DNA of 17,538 bases from an uncultured Collinsella sp. (GTDB lineage Bacteria; Actinomycetota; Coriobacteriia; Coriobacteriales; Coriobacteriaceae): contig UQLF01000029.1 in assembly GCA_900541875.1 (NCBI GenBank), forward strand, positions 1 through 17,538, read 5' to 3'. Positions 7,000 to 14,280 of this stretch are shown piece after piece (position 1 is the stretch's first letter; every line of letters begins with the position of its first letter). A program made the position numbers and the translations under genes. Under the pieces are notes generated by a model. That model worked only from the letters and a program-made list of their open reading frames with translations, searched no databases and had not been told where the DNA came from.

Positions 7000-7774
7000 C
7001 GGAGCCCTCACCGCCCATCATGGCAACGACCTCCATAATGCGGTCGAAGAACTCTCGGCGGTCGGTGTCGCCGCGGCGCAGCTCGGTGAAGATCTTGCCG
7101 TCGCGGATAAACAGCACGCGGCTCGTGTAGCTGGCGGCAAAGCTGTCGTGCGTGACCATGAGCACCGTGGCGCGCAGGCGGCGATTGAGGGCCTCCAGGC
7201 TCTCGAGCAGCAGGCGGGCGCTCTTGGAATCGAGGGCGCCGGTGGGCTCGTCGGCCATGATCATGGTGGGGTCGGTGACGAGCGCGCGAGCCGCGGCAAC
7301 GCGCTGCTGCTGACCGCCGGACATCTGGTAGGGATACTTGTCGAGCACCTGACTGATGGACAGGCGCGCGGCCACATCCTGCACGCGGGTCGAGATCTCT
7401 GCCGAATTTGTGCGGGCGATGGTGAGCGGCAGGGCGATGTTCTCGCGTGCCGTGAGCGTATCGAGCAGGTTGGAGTCCTGGAAGATAAAGCCCAGCTCCT
7501 CGCGGCGGAACTGCGAAAGCTTAGCCTGCTTCATGCGCGTCACGTCCTGCCCGTTGATGCGGATCGTGCCACTTGTGGCGCTATCGATGGTCGAGACGCA
7601 ATTGAGCAGGGTCGACTTGCCCGAACCCGAAGCGCCCATGATGCCAACAAATTCGCCGCGGTTGACGGTAAAGCTGACGTCGTTGAGCGCGCGGGTCACG
7701 TTGCCCAGCGCTCCATATACCTTTTCGAGATGCGCGACCTCCAGTACCGGGGTCGCCATGTGCGTGGTTTGCAT
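6989..7774 (-). CDS. ABC transporter ATP-binding protein (MacB/BceA type)
   Basis: This 261-residue ATPase subunit powers the permease encoded directly downstream. Motifs in order are Walker A GASGSGKST (47-55), Q-loop FQD (98-100), signature MSGGQQQR (151-158, with Met replacing the usual Leu), Walker B TMIMADE (170-176) with following PTGALD, and H-loop VTHD (207-210, His209). The ATG at 7774 is preceded by AAAGGA; a second Met at residue 6 has no ribosome binding site. The C-terminus (GGEGSDAL) overlaps the permease start. The gene is first in the minus-strand pair and is divergent from the Nudix-Vsr gene. Confidence 0.95.
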   Translation of the reverse strand: MQTTHMATPVLEVAHLEKVYGALGNVTRALNDVSFTVNRGEFVGIMGASGSGKSTLLNCVSTIDSATSGTIRINGQDVTRMKQAKLSQFRREELGFIFQDSNLLDTLTARENIALPLTIARTNSAEISTRVQDVAARLSISQVLDKYPYQMSGGQQQRVAAARALVTDPTMIMADEPTGALDSKSARLLLESLEALNRRLRATVLMVTHDSFAASYTSRVLFIRDGKIFTELRRGDTDRREFFDRIMEVVAMMGGEGSDAL

Positions 7775-7857
7775 ACCGAGTCCTTTCTTGCGATTAGTCT
7801 ACGGCATCTATAGTCGCAAGAAGACGAGTCGGCTACCATCGATATGGCTTACGCTTG

Positions 7858-7875
7858 CCTTACCGTTGTGTAAGG
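7858..7875. promoter_or_regulatory. Inverted repeat between the ABC and Nudix-Vsr genes
   Basis: CCTTAC (7858-7863) and GTAAGG (7870-7875) flank a 6-nt spacer, in the 148-nt region between two divergent start codons. The size and placement suit an operator for a dimeric regulator. No convincing promoter hexamers could be fixed for either gene, so the assignment is tentative. Confidence 0.35.
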
Positions 7876-7922
7876 TACGGGTAGCCACCCTGTTATGTTT
7901 TGATGTTGAGGGAGGACTCCTG

Positions 7923-8900
7923 TTGAAGACTGTTCATGTTGCCGCTGGGATCATTCGCAAGGAAGGATCTGACGAGCTGCTTGCCGTGCAGCGCGGCTAT
8001 GGCGACATGCAGGGACTTTGGGAGTTCCCCGGTGGCAAGCTCATGCGCGGCGAGACGCCCGAGGACGCCGTACGCCGCGAGCTCATGGAAGAGCTGCGGG
8101 TAAAAGTCACCAACCTGCGTGATTTCTATACCGTTGAGTACGACTACCCCGATTTTCACCTCTCCATGGAGTGCTACTACTGCTCGCTCGCCGATGAATC
8201 CGATGAGCCCCAGAAGCACGACCGCCAGCTCGATATCCGCTGGATTCCGCGCACCTCGCTTGCCACCGTTGAGTGGATGCCCGCCGACAAGGGGCTCATT
8301 GATGCTCTGATTGAGTTGAAGGAAGATCGGCTCGAGGCTAACGGCGCCGAGGCCACCGCGGCAGACGAATCTGCTACCAAGCCCAAGCGCGCACCTAAGC
8401 GCCGCAGCAAAAAGCGTCCCAAGCCCGGTCTGCTCGACGGCATCGATACCTCGGACCTCTCCGCTGACGAGCGTGAACTCGTGCGCCGTCGCGCCGCCAT
8501 CAAAAAGTCCATGAAGGGCAACAAGCGCGCCAATACCAAGCCCGAGCTGCTCGTTCGCCAGCGTCTGCGCGCCGCGGGCCTTACGGGCTATCGCTTGGAA
8601 TGGAAGGTCCCCGGCAAGCCCGACATCGCCTTCCCCGGCCGTAAGATCGCCATCTTCGTCAATGGCTGCTTTTGGCACCGTTGCCCTAAGTGCAATCCAA
8701 GCCAGCCCAAGCGCAATGTTGAGTTTTGGGAAGCAAAGTTCCGTCGCAACGTCGAGCGCGACCGCGCTGCCGTGGCAGCGCTCACTCAAATGGGCTGGAC
8801 ACCCATAACCATCTGGGAATGCGAGCTCAAAAAAGACCGCATCGACGCCACGATGGAAAAGGTCATCGAGCAGGTGCGCGCCGCAGAGCCGCAGCGCTAG
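7923..8900 (+). CDS. Nudix hydrolase fused to a Vsr-type mismatch endonuclease
   Basis: This 325-residue protein has two enzyme domains. Residues 1-135 are a MutT/NudG-like Nudix domain: LWEFPGGKLMRGE leads into the Nudix box at 38-60, with E44, R52, E53, E56 and E57 present; the box's usual final Gly is Arg59. Residues 140-170 are a Lys/Arg-rich linker. Residues 180-320 resemble very-short-patch repair endonucleases: NTKPELLVRQRLRAAG (204-219), GKPDIAF with catalytic-type Asp234, NGCFWHRCPKC (247-257; Cys249, His252, Cys254, Cys257), NVERDR (276-281) and IWECEL (297-302, Cys300), matching the Zn-binding and catalytic layout of Vsr. Inferred roles are hydrolysis of damaged nucleotides and nicking at T:G mismatches. 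The start is TTG at 7923 with GGGAGGA (7910-7916) 6 nt upstream; there is no in-frame ATG nearby. No cytosine methylase gene is in the window. Confidence 0.9.
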   Translation: MKTVHVAAGIIRKEGSDELLAVQRGYGDMQGLWEFPGGKLMRGETPEDAVRRELMEELRVKVTNLRDFYTVEYDYPDFHLSMECYYCSLADESDEPQKHDRQLDIRWIPRTSLATVEWMPADKGLIDALIELKEDRLEANGAEATAADESATKPKRAPKRRSKKRPKPGLLDGIDTSDLSADERELVRRRAAIKKSMKGNKRANTKPELLVRQRLRAAGLTGYRLEWKVPGKPDIAFPGRKIAIFVNGCFWHRCPKCNPSQPKRNVEFWEAKFRRNVERDRAAVAALTQMGWTPITIWECELKKDRIDATMEKVIEQVRAAEPQR

Positions 8901-8996
8901 AAACGAGCCATCCACACGCCCCACACAGGCGAGCCACATCCGCGCCACAAACCTTAGAAAGCCCTTAAGCCCCCAACCTTTCAAGAGCGTTATGCA

Positions 8997-9152
8997 ATGG
9001 CTTTGACCTGCGGTTTCATCGCAACGTCAAACCTCATTAAGCTTTTCTTTAGCGCTTCTTTGAACGGTCCGCTGCATAATACTGCCAACGCACGGGACCT
9101 AGCAGCACACCCTGTGCGCAACCTTTTGGTGGACATCGAGGAGGCCGCATAA
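8997..9152 (+). CDS. Possible small protein of 51 residues
   Basis: An open frame starts MALTCGFIATSNLIK and ends RNLLVDIEEAA. I recognise no family. The N-terminal half is hydrophobic/Ser-rich and the C-terminus is acidic. The ribosome binding site is weak (CAAGAG upstream). Support for reality is indirect: its stop codon lies 2 nt before the ATG of the next small frame, and a strong GAGGAGG for that frame is inside its end. Codon use is poorer in GCC/CGC than the neighbours. It could equally be non-coding spacer. Confidence 0.3.
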   Translation: MALTCGFIATSNLIKLFFSASLNGPLHNTANARDLAAHPVRNLLVDIEEAA

Positions 9153-9154
9153 GC

Positions 9155-9364
9155 ATGCATTCTTCCAATGACGCAGCACAGCAGCCATCCCTAAAACATG
9201 CAAACCTTTTCTCCTTCCCCCCGACACAGAGAAACGGTCTCCTCGACTCCCCCACCACAAAAGCCAAACGCTCAACAGACCAGAGCCACAACTTGCGAGC
9301 ATCGTTCGAAAAGCTCCAAGCATCCCTAAACAAGTCATTCCCCAACCAAGCCCGGGCATACTAA
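9155..9364 (+). CDS. Possible small hypothetical protein of 69 residues
   Basis: The frame begins MHSSNDAAQQPSLK and ends NKSFPNQARAY. It is hydrophilic and rich in Ser, Gln, Asn and Lys, with no membrane segment and no recognised domain. GAGGAGG at 9138-9144 is a strong ribosome binding site but is 10 nt from the ATG, a little far. It follows the 51-residue frame by 2 nt, suggesting a coupled pair. Codon choice (CTA, ACA, TCA, AGA) differs from the surrounding housekeeping genes, so it may be acquired or not translated. Confidence 0.35.
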   Translation: MHSSNDAAQQPSLKHANLFSFPPTQRNGLLDSPTTKAKRSTDQSHNLRASFEKLQASLNKSFPNQARAY

Positions 9365-9432
9365 TCCCCCATCAACAAAGCGCCCCTCGCACCCCATCCT
9401 TTCCGCCCCAACGCCACAAGGGCGATCGAGCA

Positions 9433-9583
9433 GGACGGCTTGGGCGGGTCCCGTACTTAGTTTCCAAAATCATTCCGCAGCGCGAAGGCCCCCGTTGTCA
9501 ACGCTTCGAAGAAGCGAGACAACGGGGGCCTTCATGCGCGAGGACGTTTTGGAAACTAAGTACGGGACCCGCCCAAACCGTCC
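9433..9583. repeat. Large nested inverted repeat of about 150 bp
   Basis: Outer arms of 37 bp (9433-9469 and 9547-9583) are reverse complements with a single mismatch (9439 against 9577), which would be a G-U pair in a minus-strand transcript. Inside them, a second perfect 16-bp pair (9484-9499 and 9518-9533) encloses a third 6-bp stem (9502-9507 and 9511-9516, loop GAA). The element lies past the 3' end of the aldolase gene and past the plus-strand small frames. It resembles a small non-autonomous transposable element with long terminal inverted repeats that carries or captured a terminator hairpin; no transposase is present. Confidence 0.85.
9484..9533. terminator. Probable bidirectional terminator hairpin
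   Basis: GAAGGCCCCCGTTGTC pairs perfectly with GACAACGGGGGCCTTC, with a further stem at the tip. The GC-rich stem flanked by A- and T-ending bases has the shape of an intrinsic terminator serving the aldolase gene (minus strand, stop at 9608) and anything read from the left. The U-tract is poor on both strands, which lowers confidence. Confidence 0.5.
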
Positions 9584-9607
9584 GGTGGGATCGGAGTACC
9601 CTTGCTG

Positions 9608-10465
9608 TTACTCTGCCTTGCCCACAGAGTTGAGGTTGGTCATGCGGATCTTAACCAGCTCGGTGATCTCACGCATGCCCTCCTTGGCCGGCTTCTTGGG
9701 GTCGAAGCAGGCGGGGTTCTCGGCCATGTAGGCCATGAAGCCCTTGGTGTAGGCCTGACGCAGCTCGGTGGCGTAGTTAACCTTGCAGATGCCGTTCTTC
9801 ACAGCCTCGGCAACCTGCTCATCAGGCACACCGGAGGTACCGTGCAGAACCAGCGGCACGTCGACGGCGTCGCGGATGGCCTTGACCACGGACTGCTCGA
9901 TGTGCGGATCGCTCGTGTACACGCCGTGGCTGGTGCCAACGCCAATGGCCAGCGAGGTGCAGCCGGTGCGCTCGACGAACTCCTTGGCCTCGGCAGGATC
10001 GGTGTAGGGGCTCTCGCCCTCGACCGCAGGACCGTCGTCCTCCTTGCCGCCAACCTTACCGAGCTCAGCCTCGACGGGCACGCCCATGGCGCGACCAGCG
10101 TCGGCGACGGACTTGGTCAGAGCGATGTTGTCCTCGAAGGACTCGTGCGAACCGTCGATCATGACAGAGGTATAGCCAGTGCGGAAAGCCTGCATGCAGC
10201 GGTCATAGCCATCGCCGTGATCGAGGTGCAGAGCGACGGGCACGGAAGCGCGCTCGGCGGCAGCCTTGACCATGCCGTAGAAGTAGTCCAGACCAGCGGT
10301 CTTGATGGTGCCCGGGGTGGTCTGCATGATGACGGGGGACTTGGTCTCCTCGGCAGCGGCCAGAACGGCCATAACAAACTCGAGGTTCTCGACGTTGAAC
10401 GCGCCGACGGCGTAGTGACCGGCCTGAGCGTCCTTGAGCATCTTTTCGGTGGTAACAAGTGCCAT
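9608..10465 (-). CDS. fba: Class II fructose-bisphosphate aldolase
   Basis: This Zn-dependent enzyme reversibly splits fructose 1,6-bisphosphate into dihydroxyacetone phosphate and glyceraldehyde 3-phosphate in glycolysis and gluconeogenesis. The protein has 285 residues, as in Bacillus FbaA. Motifs are VALHLDHGDGYD at 77-88 (Asp82, Zn ligand His83), VMIDGSH (101-107), VEAELGKVGGKEDD (131-144), GVGTSHGVY (176-183; Zn ligand His180), VLHGTSGVPDEQ (206-217; Zn ligand His208) and KVNYATELR (228-236). The ATG at 10465 is preceded by GAGAGGAG about 9 nt upstream; the open frame continues to 10606 without family similarity. It is divergent from the DeoR-family gene. Tagatose-bisphosphate aldolases belong to the same family and cannot be fully excluded, but no tagatose genes are nearby. 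Confidence 0.94.
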   Translation of the reverse strand: MALVTTEKMLKDAQAGHYAVGAFNVENLEFVMAVLAAAEETKSPVIMQTTPGTIKTAGLDYFYGMVKAAAERASVPVALHLDHGDGYDRCMQAFRTGYTSVMIDGSHESFEDNIALTKSVADAGRAMGVPVEAELGKVGGKEDDGPAVEGESPYTDPAEAKEFVERTGCTSLAIGVGTSHGVYTSDPHIEQSVVKAIRDAVDVPLVLHGTSGVPDEQVAEAVKNGICKVNYATELRQAYTKGFMAYMAENPACFDPKKPAKEGMREITELVKIRMTNLNSVGKAE

Positions 10466-10689
10466 GAGCGTTTGCTCCTCTCCCTCGCCCGCATCTGGAC
10501 ATCGGGCGTAGTTGTTCACAAGGCCTATTACCTTGCGTTTTGCCGCGCCCATTGTATGAAAATCGACGGCGTCGCACGTATGAGATATCACCGGCACACA
10601 GGTCAAGACACTCGTTTTTGAAAAGCAAACGGAAGGGATTCGCGCCGGATCCCTCTATACGACATTGCAGTTTTCAAGCGAATCATCTT

Positions 10690-10705
10690 TCTTTTATAGA
10701 AAAGA
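10690..10705. promoter_or_regulatory. Inverted repeat in the fba/deoR divergent control region
   Basis: TCTTTT (10690-10695) and AAAAGA (10700-10705) flank ATAG in the 335-nt AT-rich region (10466-10800) between the two divergent genes. For the plus strand, TTCAAG and TATAGA 16 bp apart form a possible promoter that this repeat overlaps. A second imperfect repeat, AGGGAT/ATCCCT (10634-10639/10649-10654), lies nearer fba. Either could be bound by the DeoR protein; this is inference from position only. Nothing else is evident in the region. Confidence 0.4.
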
Positions 10706-10800
10706 TAAGTAATCGAAAGGCGTTTTCTTACTCAAAAAGAAAATGAACGAAAATGGACTCATCACAATTCCTGCAAATTTCAGTTGAGGATGGAGCAGCT

Positions 10801-11604
10801 ATGGCCCATGTAACAACCCGAGCCTTCGCCGATGAGCGTCGTGCCGCCATCATGGAGATGCTTGAGCATAACGCCTCGGTGCAGGTAGCAGAAATCGCCC
10901 AGACCTTTGGCGTGTCCTCCGTCACCGCCCGCGCCGACCTAGACGCGCTCGCCGAAGCAGGCAAGCTGCGCCGCACACATGGCGGCGCTGTGTCGCTCCA
11001 CAAACGCCTAACCGTCTCCACGCAGGATCGCCGCATCAATGTCAACGTCGCCGCCAAGCAGGCCATCGCGCAAAGCGCCATCGAGCTCGTCAGTGACGGC
11101 GACACGTTGCTCGTCGACTCGGGCACCACGGCGCTCGAGTTCGTCCGGCTCCTCGATCAGCGCGACGGTATCACCGTCATCACGGCCGACATTACCATTG
11201 CCGATTACATCGACGAGAGCATGCCCTCAGTCGATGTCGTCATGCCGGGCGGGGCGCTGCGCAAAGGCCATCGTTATCTGTACGGACCGCTCACTATGCA
11301 GGCGCTCCAAACGGTCCACGCCGATCTTGCCGTCATGTGCCCTGGAGCTTTTGTTCCCGGCTGCGGCTTTACGACCGACTTTCCCCAGATGGCCGAGACC
11401 AAAACGGCTATGATCGCCGCAGCCCATCAAAGCGTCGCCCTCATGGACGCCAGCAAGGTTAACGGACGCGGTATGTATCGTTTTGCCGAGCTTGCCGACG
11501 TCGACACCATCGTGATGGACTGTGATCCCGATGGCGCCGTCGCCACCTCAATCGCCGAGACCGCCGACGACGCCCGCCCGAATCTCGTCATCGCCGGCGC
11601 TTAA
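10801..11604 (+). CDS. DeoR-family transcriptional regulator
   Basis: This 267-residue DNA-binding protein has an N-terminal winged helix-turn-helix (about 12-62: RRAAIMEMLEHN, then VSSVTARADLDALAEAGKLRRTHGGAV) and a C-terminal sugar-phosphate sensor fold with DSGTT (106-110), the PGGALRKGH turn (149-157), AETKTAMI (198-205) and MDASKVNGRGM (215-225). Family members usually repress sugar-use genes and release DNA on binding a phosphorylated sugar. I chose the ATG at 10801 because GGATGGAG lies just upstream and the helix-turn-helix then starts where the family does; an ATG at 10753 would add 16 residues but has no good ribosome binding site. The divergent aldolase gene is a possible target. 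The effector is unknown. Confidence 0.88.
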   Translation: MAHVTTRAFADERRAAIMEMLEHNASVQVAEIAQTFGVSSVTARADLDALAEAGKLRRTHGGAVSLHKRLTVSTQDRRINVNVAAKQAIAQSAIELVSDGDTLLVDSGTTALEFVRLLDQRDGITVITADITIADYIDESMPSVDVVMPGGALRKGHRYLYGPLTMQALQTVHADLAVMCPGAFVPGCGFTTDFPQMAETKTAMIAAAHQSVALMDASKVNGRGMYRFAELADVDTIVMDCDPDGAVATSIAETADDARPNLVIAGA

Positions 11605-11609
11605 ACAAA

Positions 11610-11646
11610 AACCACCACAAAGGTGCCTGTCCCCTTTGTGGTGGTT
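11610..11646 (-). terminator. Rho-independent terminator of the flavodiiron gene
   Basis: A perfect 14-bp stem pairs 11610-11623 with 11633-11646 around a 9-nt loop. Read on the minus strand the stem is followed by a T-run (TTTTTGTTT), the classic intrinsic form, 33 nt past the flavodiiron stop codon. It lies between convergent genes and may also stop the DeoR transcript, though the plus-strand side has no T-run. Confidence 0.85.
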
Positions 11647-11678
11647 GTGATGGCTGAGCGTCAAAAGTGAACGTGTCG

Positions 11679-12839
11679 CTACTTGGACAGCTCGTCGGCG
11701 AGAACCTCGATCTGAGCGCGCGAGGCGTCGTTGAGCGAACCCAGCACGGTCACCTTGTTCTGCGCCAGGGTGATGTCCTTCATGCCTTCGAGCTCCTTGG
11801 TCATAACCTTGGCAGCGGCGGGCGCCCAGGAGCCGGCCTCAACGAGCGCCACCGTACGGTTCTGATAGGCGTGCTCGGCAAGCGTGTGGATAAAGGTGCT
11901 CATGAACGGGAAGATCTCGCCCTGATAGGTGATGGAGGCGAGCACCAGACGGTCATAGCGGAACGCATCCTCAACGGCCTCGGCCATGTCGTCGCGAGCC
12001 AAGTCAAAGACGGAAACCTTCTGGCCGCGGGCCTCGAGCGCAGATGCAAGCTCCTCAACGGCGGCCTTCAGATGGCCGTACACGCTCGCATAGGCAATCG
12101 TGATGCCCTCGTCCTCGGGCTGATAGCTCGACCAGGTGTTATAGGTGTCGAAGTAATAGCCCAGGTTCTCGGTCAGTACGGGGCCGTGGAGCGGACAGAT
12201 GATCTGGATATCCAGATCGGCGGCCTTCTTGAGCACGGTCTGCACGAATTTGCCGAACTTACCGACGATGCCAAAGTAGTAGCGGCGCGCTTCGCAAGCC
12301 CAGCCTTCCGGGTCCTCGATGTCGTTGGCGCCGAACTTGCCAAAGCCGTCGGCACTAAAGAGCACCTTGTCGGTGGACTCGTAGGAGAAGATCACCTCGG
12401 GCCAGTGCACGTTGGGGGCGCCGACAAACGTTAGGCTGTGGCCACCCAGGTCGAGCACGTCGCCCTCTTTGACGACCATCTTACGCTCGGGGTAGTCGGT
12501 GCCAAAGTAGTTGACCATCATGCGGAAGGCGCCCATGCTGGCCACAATCTGTGCCTGGGGGTAGCGCTCCATAAAGGCGGCGATGCCAGCAGAGTGATCG
12601 GGCTCCATGTGATGGATAACCAGGTAGTCGGGCGTACGTCCATCGAGCGCGGCCTCGAGGTTGCCGAGCCACTCGTCGACAAAACCACCATCGACCGAAT
12701 CGGCGACAGCGATCTTTTCGCCCAAGATAACGTAGCTGTTGTATGCCATACCGTTCTCGGACACATCATACTGGCCCTCGAACAGGTCGATGTCGTGATC
12801 GTCGACGCCAACGTAGCGGATATCCTTGGTGATCTCCAT
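11679..12839 (-). CDS. fprA: Flavodiiron protein (A-type flavoprotein)
   Basis: This 386-residue cytoplasmic enzyme reduces O2 to water and/or NO to N2O, protecting anaerobes. The N-terminal metallo-beta-lactamase-like domain (about 1-245) carries the diiron ligands: HMEPDH at 77-82 (His77, Glu79, Asp81, His82), NVHWPE (His145), SADGFGKFG (Asp164) and CPLHGPV (His218). The C-terminal flavodoxin domain (about 247-386) starts ITIAYASVYGHLKAAVE, the FMN phosphate loop, and has SWAPAAAK. No rubredoxin or reductase domain is fused, so electrons come from a separate partner. The ATG at 12839 has AGGAGG 9 nt upstream; the open frame extends to 12896 without similarity. An operator-like repeat lies in its promoter. 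Confidence 0.95.
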   Translation of the reverse strand: MEITKDIRYVGVDDHDIDLFEGQYDVSENGMAYNSYVILGEKIAVADSVDGGFVDEWLGNLEAALDGRTPDYLVIHHMEPDHSAGIAAFMERYPQAQIVASMGAFRMMVNYFGTDYPERKMVVKEGDVLDLGGHSLTFVGAPNVHWPEVIFSYESTDKVLFSADGFGKFGANDIEDPEGWACEARRYYFGIVGKFGKFVQTVLKKAADLDIQIICPLHGPVLTENLGYYFDTYNTWSSYQPEDEGITIAYASVYGHLKAAVEELASALEARGQKVSVFDLARDDMAEAVEDAFRYDRLVLASITYQGEIFPFMSTFIHTLAEHAYQNRTVALVEAGSWAPAAAKVMTKELEGMKDITLAQNKVTVLGSLNDASRAQIEVLADELSK

Positions 12840-12855
12840 CAGGCAAAGCCTCCTA

Positions 12856-12885
12856 GATAGACAAAATAACCCGTCTATCATAGCA
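12856..12885 (-). promoter_or_regulatory. Extended -10 promoter with overlapping inverted repeat
   Basis: On the minus strand TGCTATGAT (complement of 12877-12885) is an extended -10 element, with no clear -35. GATAGAC (12856-12862) and GTCTATC (12873-12879) form a perfect 7-bp inverted repeat with a 10-nt spacer covering the -10 end and the expected start point. A repressor bound there would block the flavodiiron gene, perhaps in response to oxygen or NO. Confidence 0.5.
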
Positions 12886-12968
12886 CTCGGCAGCATTCCA
12901 ACTGTTATCTGCCGGCATCCTTACCGATTGTTATTGAAATACGATAAATCGCCGTTTACCTGCGCAAA

Positions 12969-14000
12969 CTATGAGCGTAGTATCGCCGTGCTATGTCGAA
13001 TAATGAGCTGGCCGGGAATACGAATGGCAACGGTTTTGCCCGCCGTACCCGCCTCGGGAACCGCATGCTCGAATACCTCGCGTCCGCGCTGATGCAAATC
13101 GAATCGAACGGTCGTGAGCTCGTTATGCGCGACAAAATCATCGAGCGAATCGTCGACACCCACCACGCTCACGTCCTCGGGCACGCGCAGGCCGCTATCG
13201 CGCAGCGCTGCAATCGCGCCATTTGCCATCTGGTCGTTTGCCGCGTAAATCGCCGTCATGGTGCGGTCGTGCTCGGCCAGATACCTGCCGGCTTCGTAAC
13301 CGCTGTTGGCAGACCAGTCACCCTCGAGCGGCTCTACCGGCTCGATGTGTTTACGCTCGAGTGCATCTTGCCAACCGGCGCGACGAAATTGCTCGTCGAC
13401 CGAGAACGACGGGCCGCCAATATAGCGAATCTGCTCGTGCCCCAGCTCAAACAGGTGATCCATAAGCAATAGCGAGCAGCCGTAATGGTCGGAATCGACC
13501 GTGGTCACGCGCGGATGCGCGTACATGGTAACGATGACCGTGCCAATGCCCGGCAACGGATCGAACGTCTCAAAATCGGGCGCCATGCGACTCATGCCGA
13601 TGATGATGCCGTCCACCGGCAATGCGGCCATACGACGCGTGGCCTCGGCAAGCGAGAATTCCTCGGTCTTGGACATCTCGACCAGCGTGATGGCGCAATT
13701 ATGCTCGCGAGCAGCGCTGGCGATGCCGTCAATCATTGAGAGGTTGCCAAACTTGGTGACATCGTTGATGCATAGGCCGACCGAATGGTAACGGCCGTCG
13801 CGCAGCGAGCGACCGGCATAACTCGGACGAAAGCCGAGCTCTTGCATAGCGGCCTGCACGCGCTGGCGCGTCTGCTCGTTAACGTTGGGCAAGCCGTTGG
13901 CGACGCGCGAAACCGTCTGCTGCGAAACGCCAGCAGCGCGGGCGACGTCGGCCATGGAGACCGGACGCAAACTGGTATCGTTGGACGGGCGCCTTGCCAC
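12969..14000 (-). CDS. LacI-family transcriptional regulator, probable galactose repressor
   Basis: This 343-residue protein has the LacI/GalR plan. The helix-turn-helix is at about 14-36 (VSMADVARAAGVSQQTVSRVANG), the hinge helix at about 58-70 (RPSYAGRSLRDGR) and a periplasmic-binding-protein-like sensor follows: GLCINDVTKFGNL, DGIIIGMSR, VTTVDSDHYG, YAANDQMANGAIAALRDSGLRVPEDVSVVGVDD. The start is GTG at 14000 with AAGGTG upstream. The gene is divergent from galK-galT, and three near-identical 14-bp sites lie in the shared control region, so autoregulation and control of the gal genes are likely. The inducer is probably galactose or a derivative; this is inference. Confidence 0.9.
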   Translation of the reverse strand: MARRPSNDTSLRPVSMADVARAAGVSQQTVSRVANGLPNVNEQTRQRVQAAMQELGFRPSYAGRSLRDGRYHSVGLCINDVTKFGNLSMIDGIASAAREHNCAITLVEMSKTEEFSLAEATRRMAALPVDGIIIGMSRMAPDFETFDPLPGIGTVIVTMYAHPRVTTVDSDHYGCSLLLMDHLFELGHEQIRYIGGPSFSVDEQFRRAGWQDALERKHIEPVEPLEGDWSANSGYEAGRYLAEHDRTMTAIYAANDQMANGAIAALRDSGLRVPEDVSVVGVDDSLDDFVAHNELTTVRFDLHQRGREVFEHAVPEAGTAGKTVAIRIPGQLIIRHSTAILRS

Positions 14001-14093
14001 AGGATCACCTTCACCCTTGCGAGATTTGAATAGCGTGAATGCCGGCCCGGGCAGAAATACATCCCGCGCCGAGGCCCGCTATCGTCGGACGCA

Positions 14094-14107
14094 TGTTAAC
14101 GTACTCT
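14094..14107. promoter_or_regulatory. LacI-type operator O1
   Basis: TGTTAACGTACTCT matches O3 at 13 of 14 positions. It is an imperfect palindrome (TG...ACGT...) with the central CG typical of LacI-family sites. It lies 94 nt upstream of the regulator's GTG, where it could control the regulator's own transcription. Its centre is 123 bp from that of O2. Confidence 0.7.
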
Positions 14108-14216
14108 ACTTTTTCTATCTGCATCTCTTCTGCTTTATAAGTCCATACGGCAGTACCGTTCACGGCCGAATTTCTACCGATTACCAGATTCTCAAAAAGT
14201 GACAAGCGATGTGTTA

Positions 14217-14230
14217 TGAGTACGTTAACA
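14217..14230. promoter_or_regulatory. LacI-type operator O2
   Basis: TGAGTACGTTAACA is the exact reverse complement of O3. It is the middle of the three sites in the lacI-galK spacer. The centres of O2 and O3 are 64 bp apart, about six helical turns, which would favour looping between them. Confidence 0.75.
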
Positions 14231-14280
14231 TAGCCCGTAACGTGCGGTATTGTGAACACTTGGTTCATGCCGCTTCAAGT

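Noticed and set aside
9099..9359. 86-codon minus-strand frame opposite the small ORFs
   Set aside because: No start signal and composition dominated by Gly, Leu, Trp and Cys, as expected from an antisense reading.
9602..10621. 339-codon frame opposite the aldolase gene and 363-codon frame opposite the Nudix-Vsr gene (7893-8984)
   Set aside because: Both are antisense shadows; the coding motifs and ribosome binding sites are on the opposite strands.
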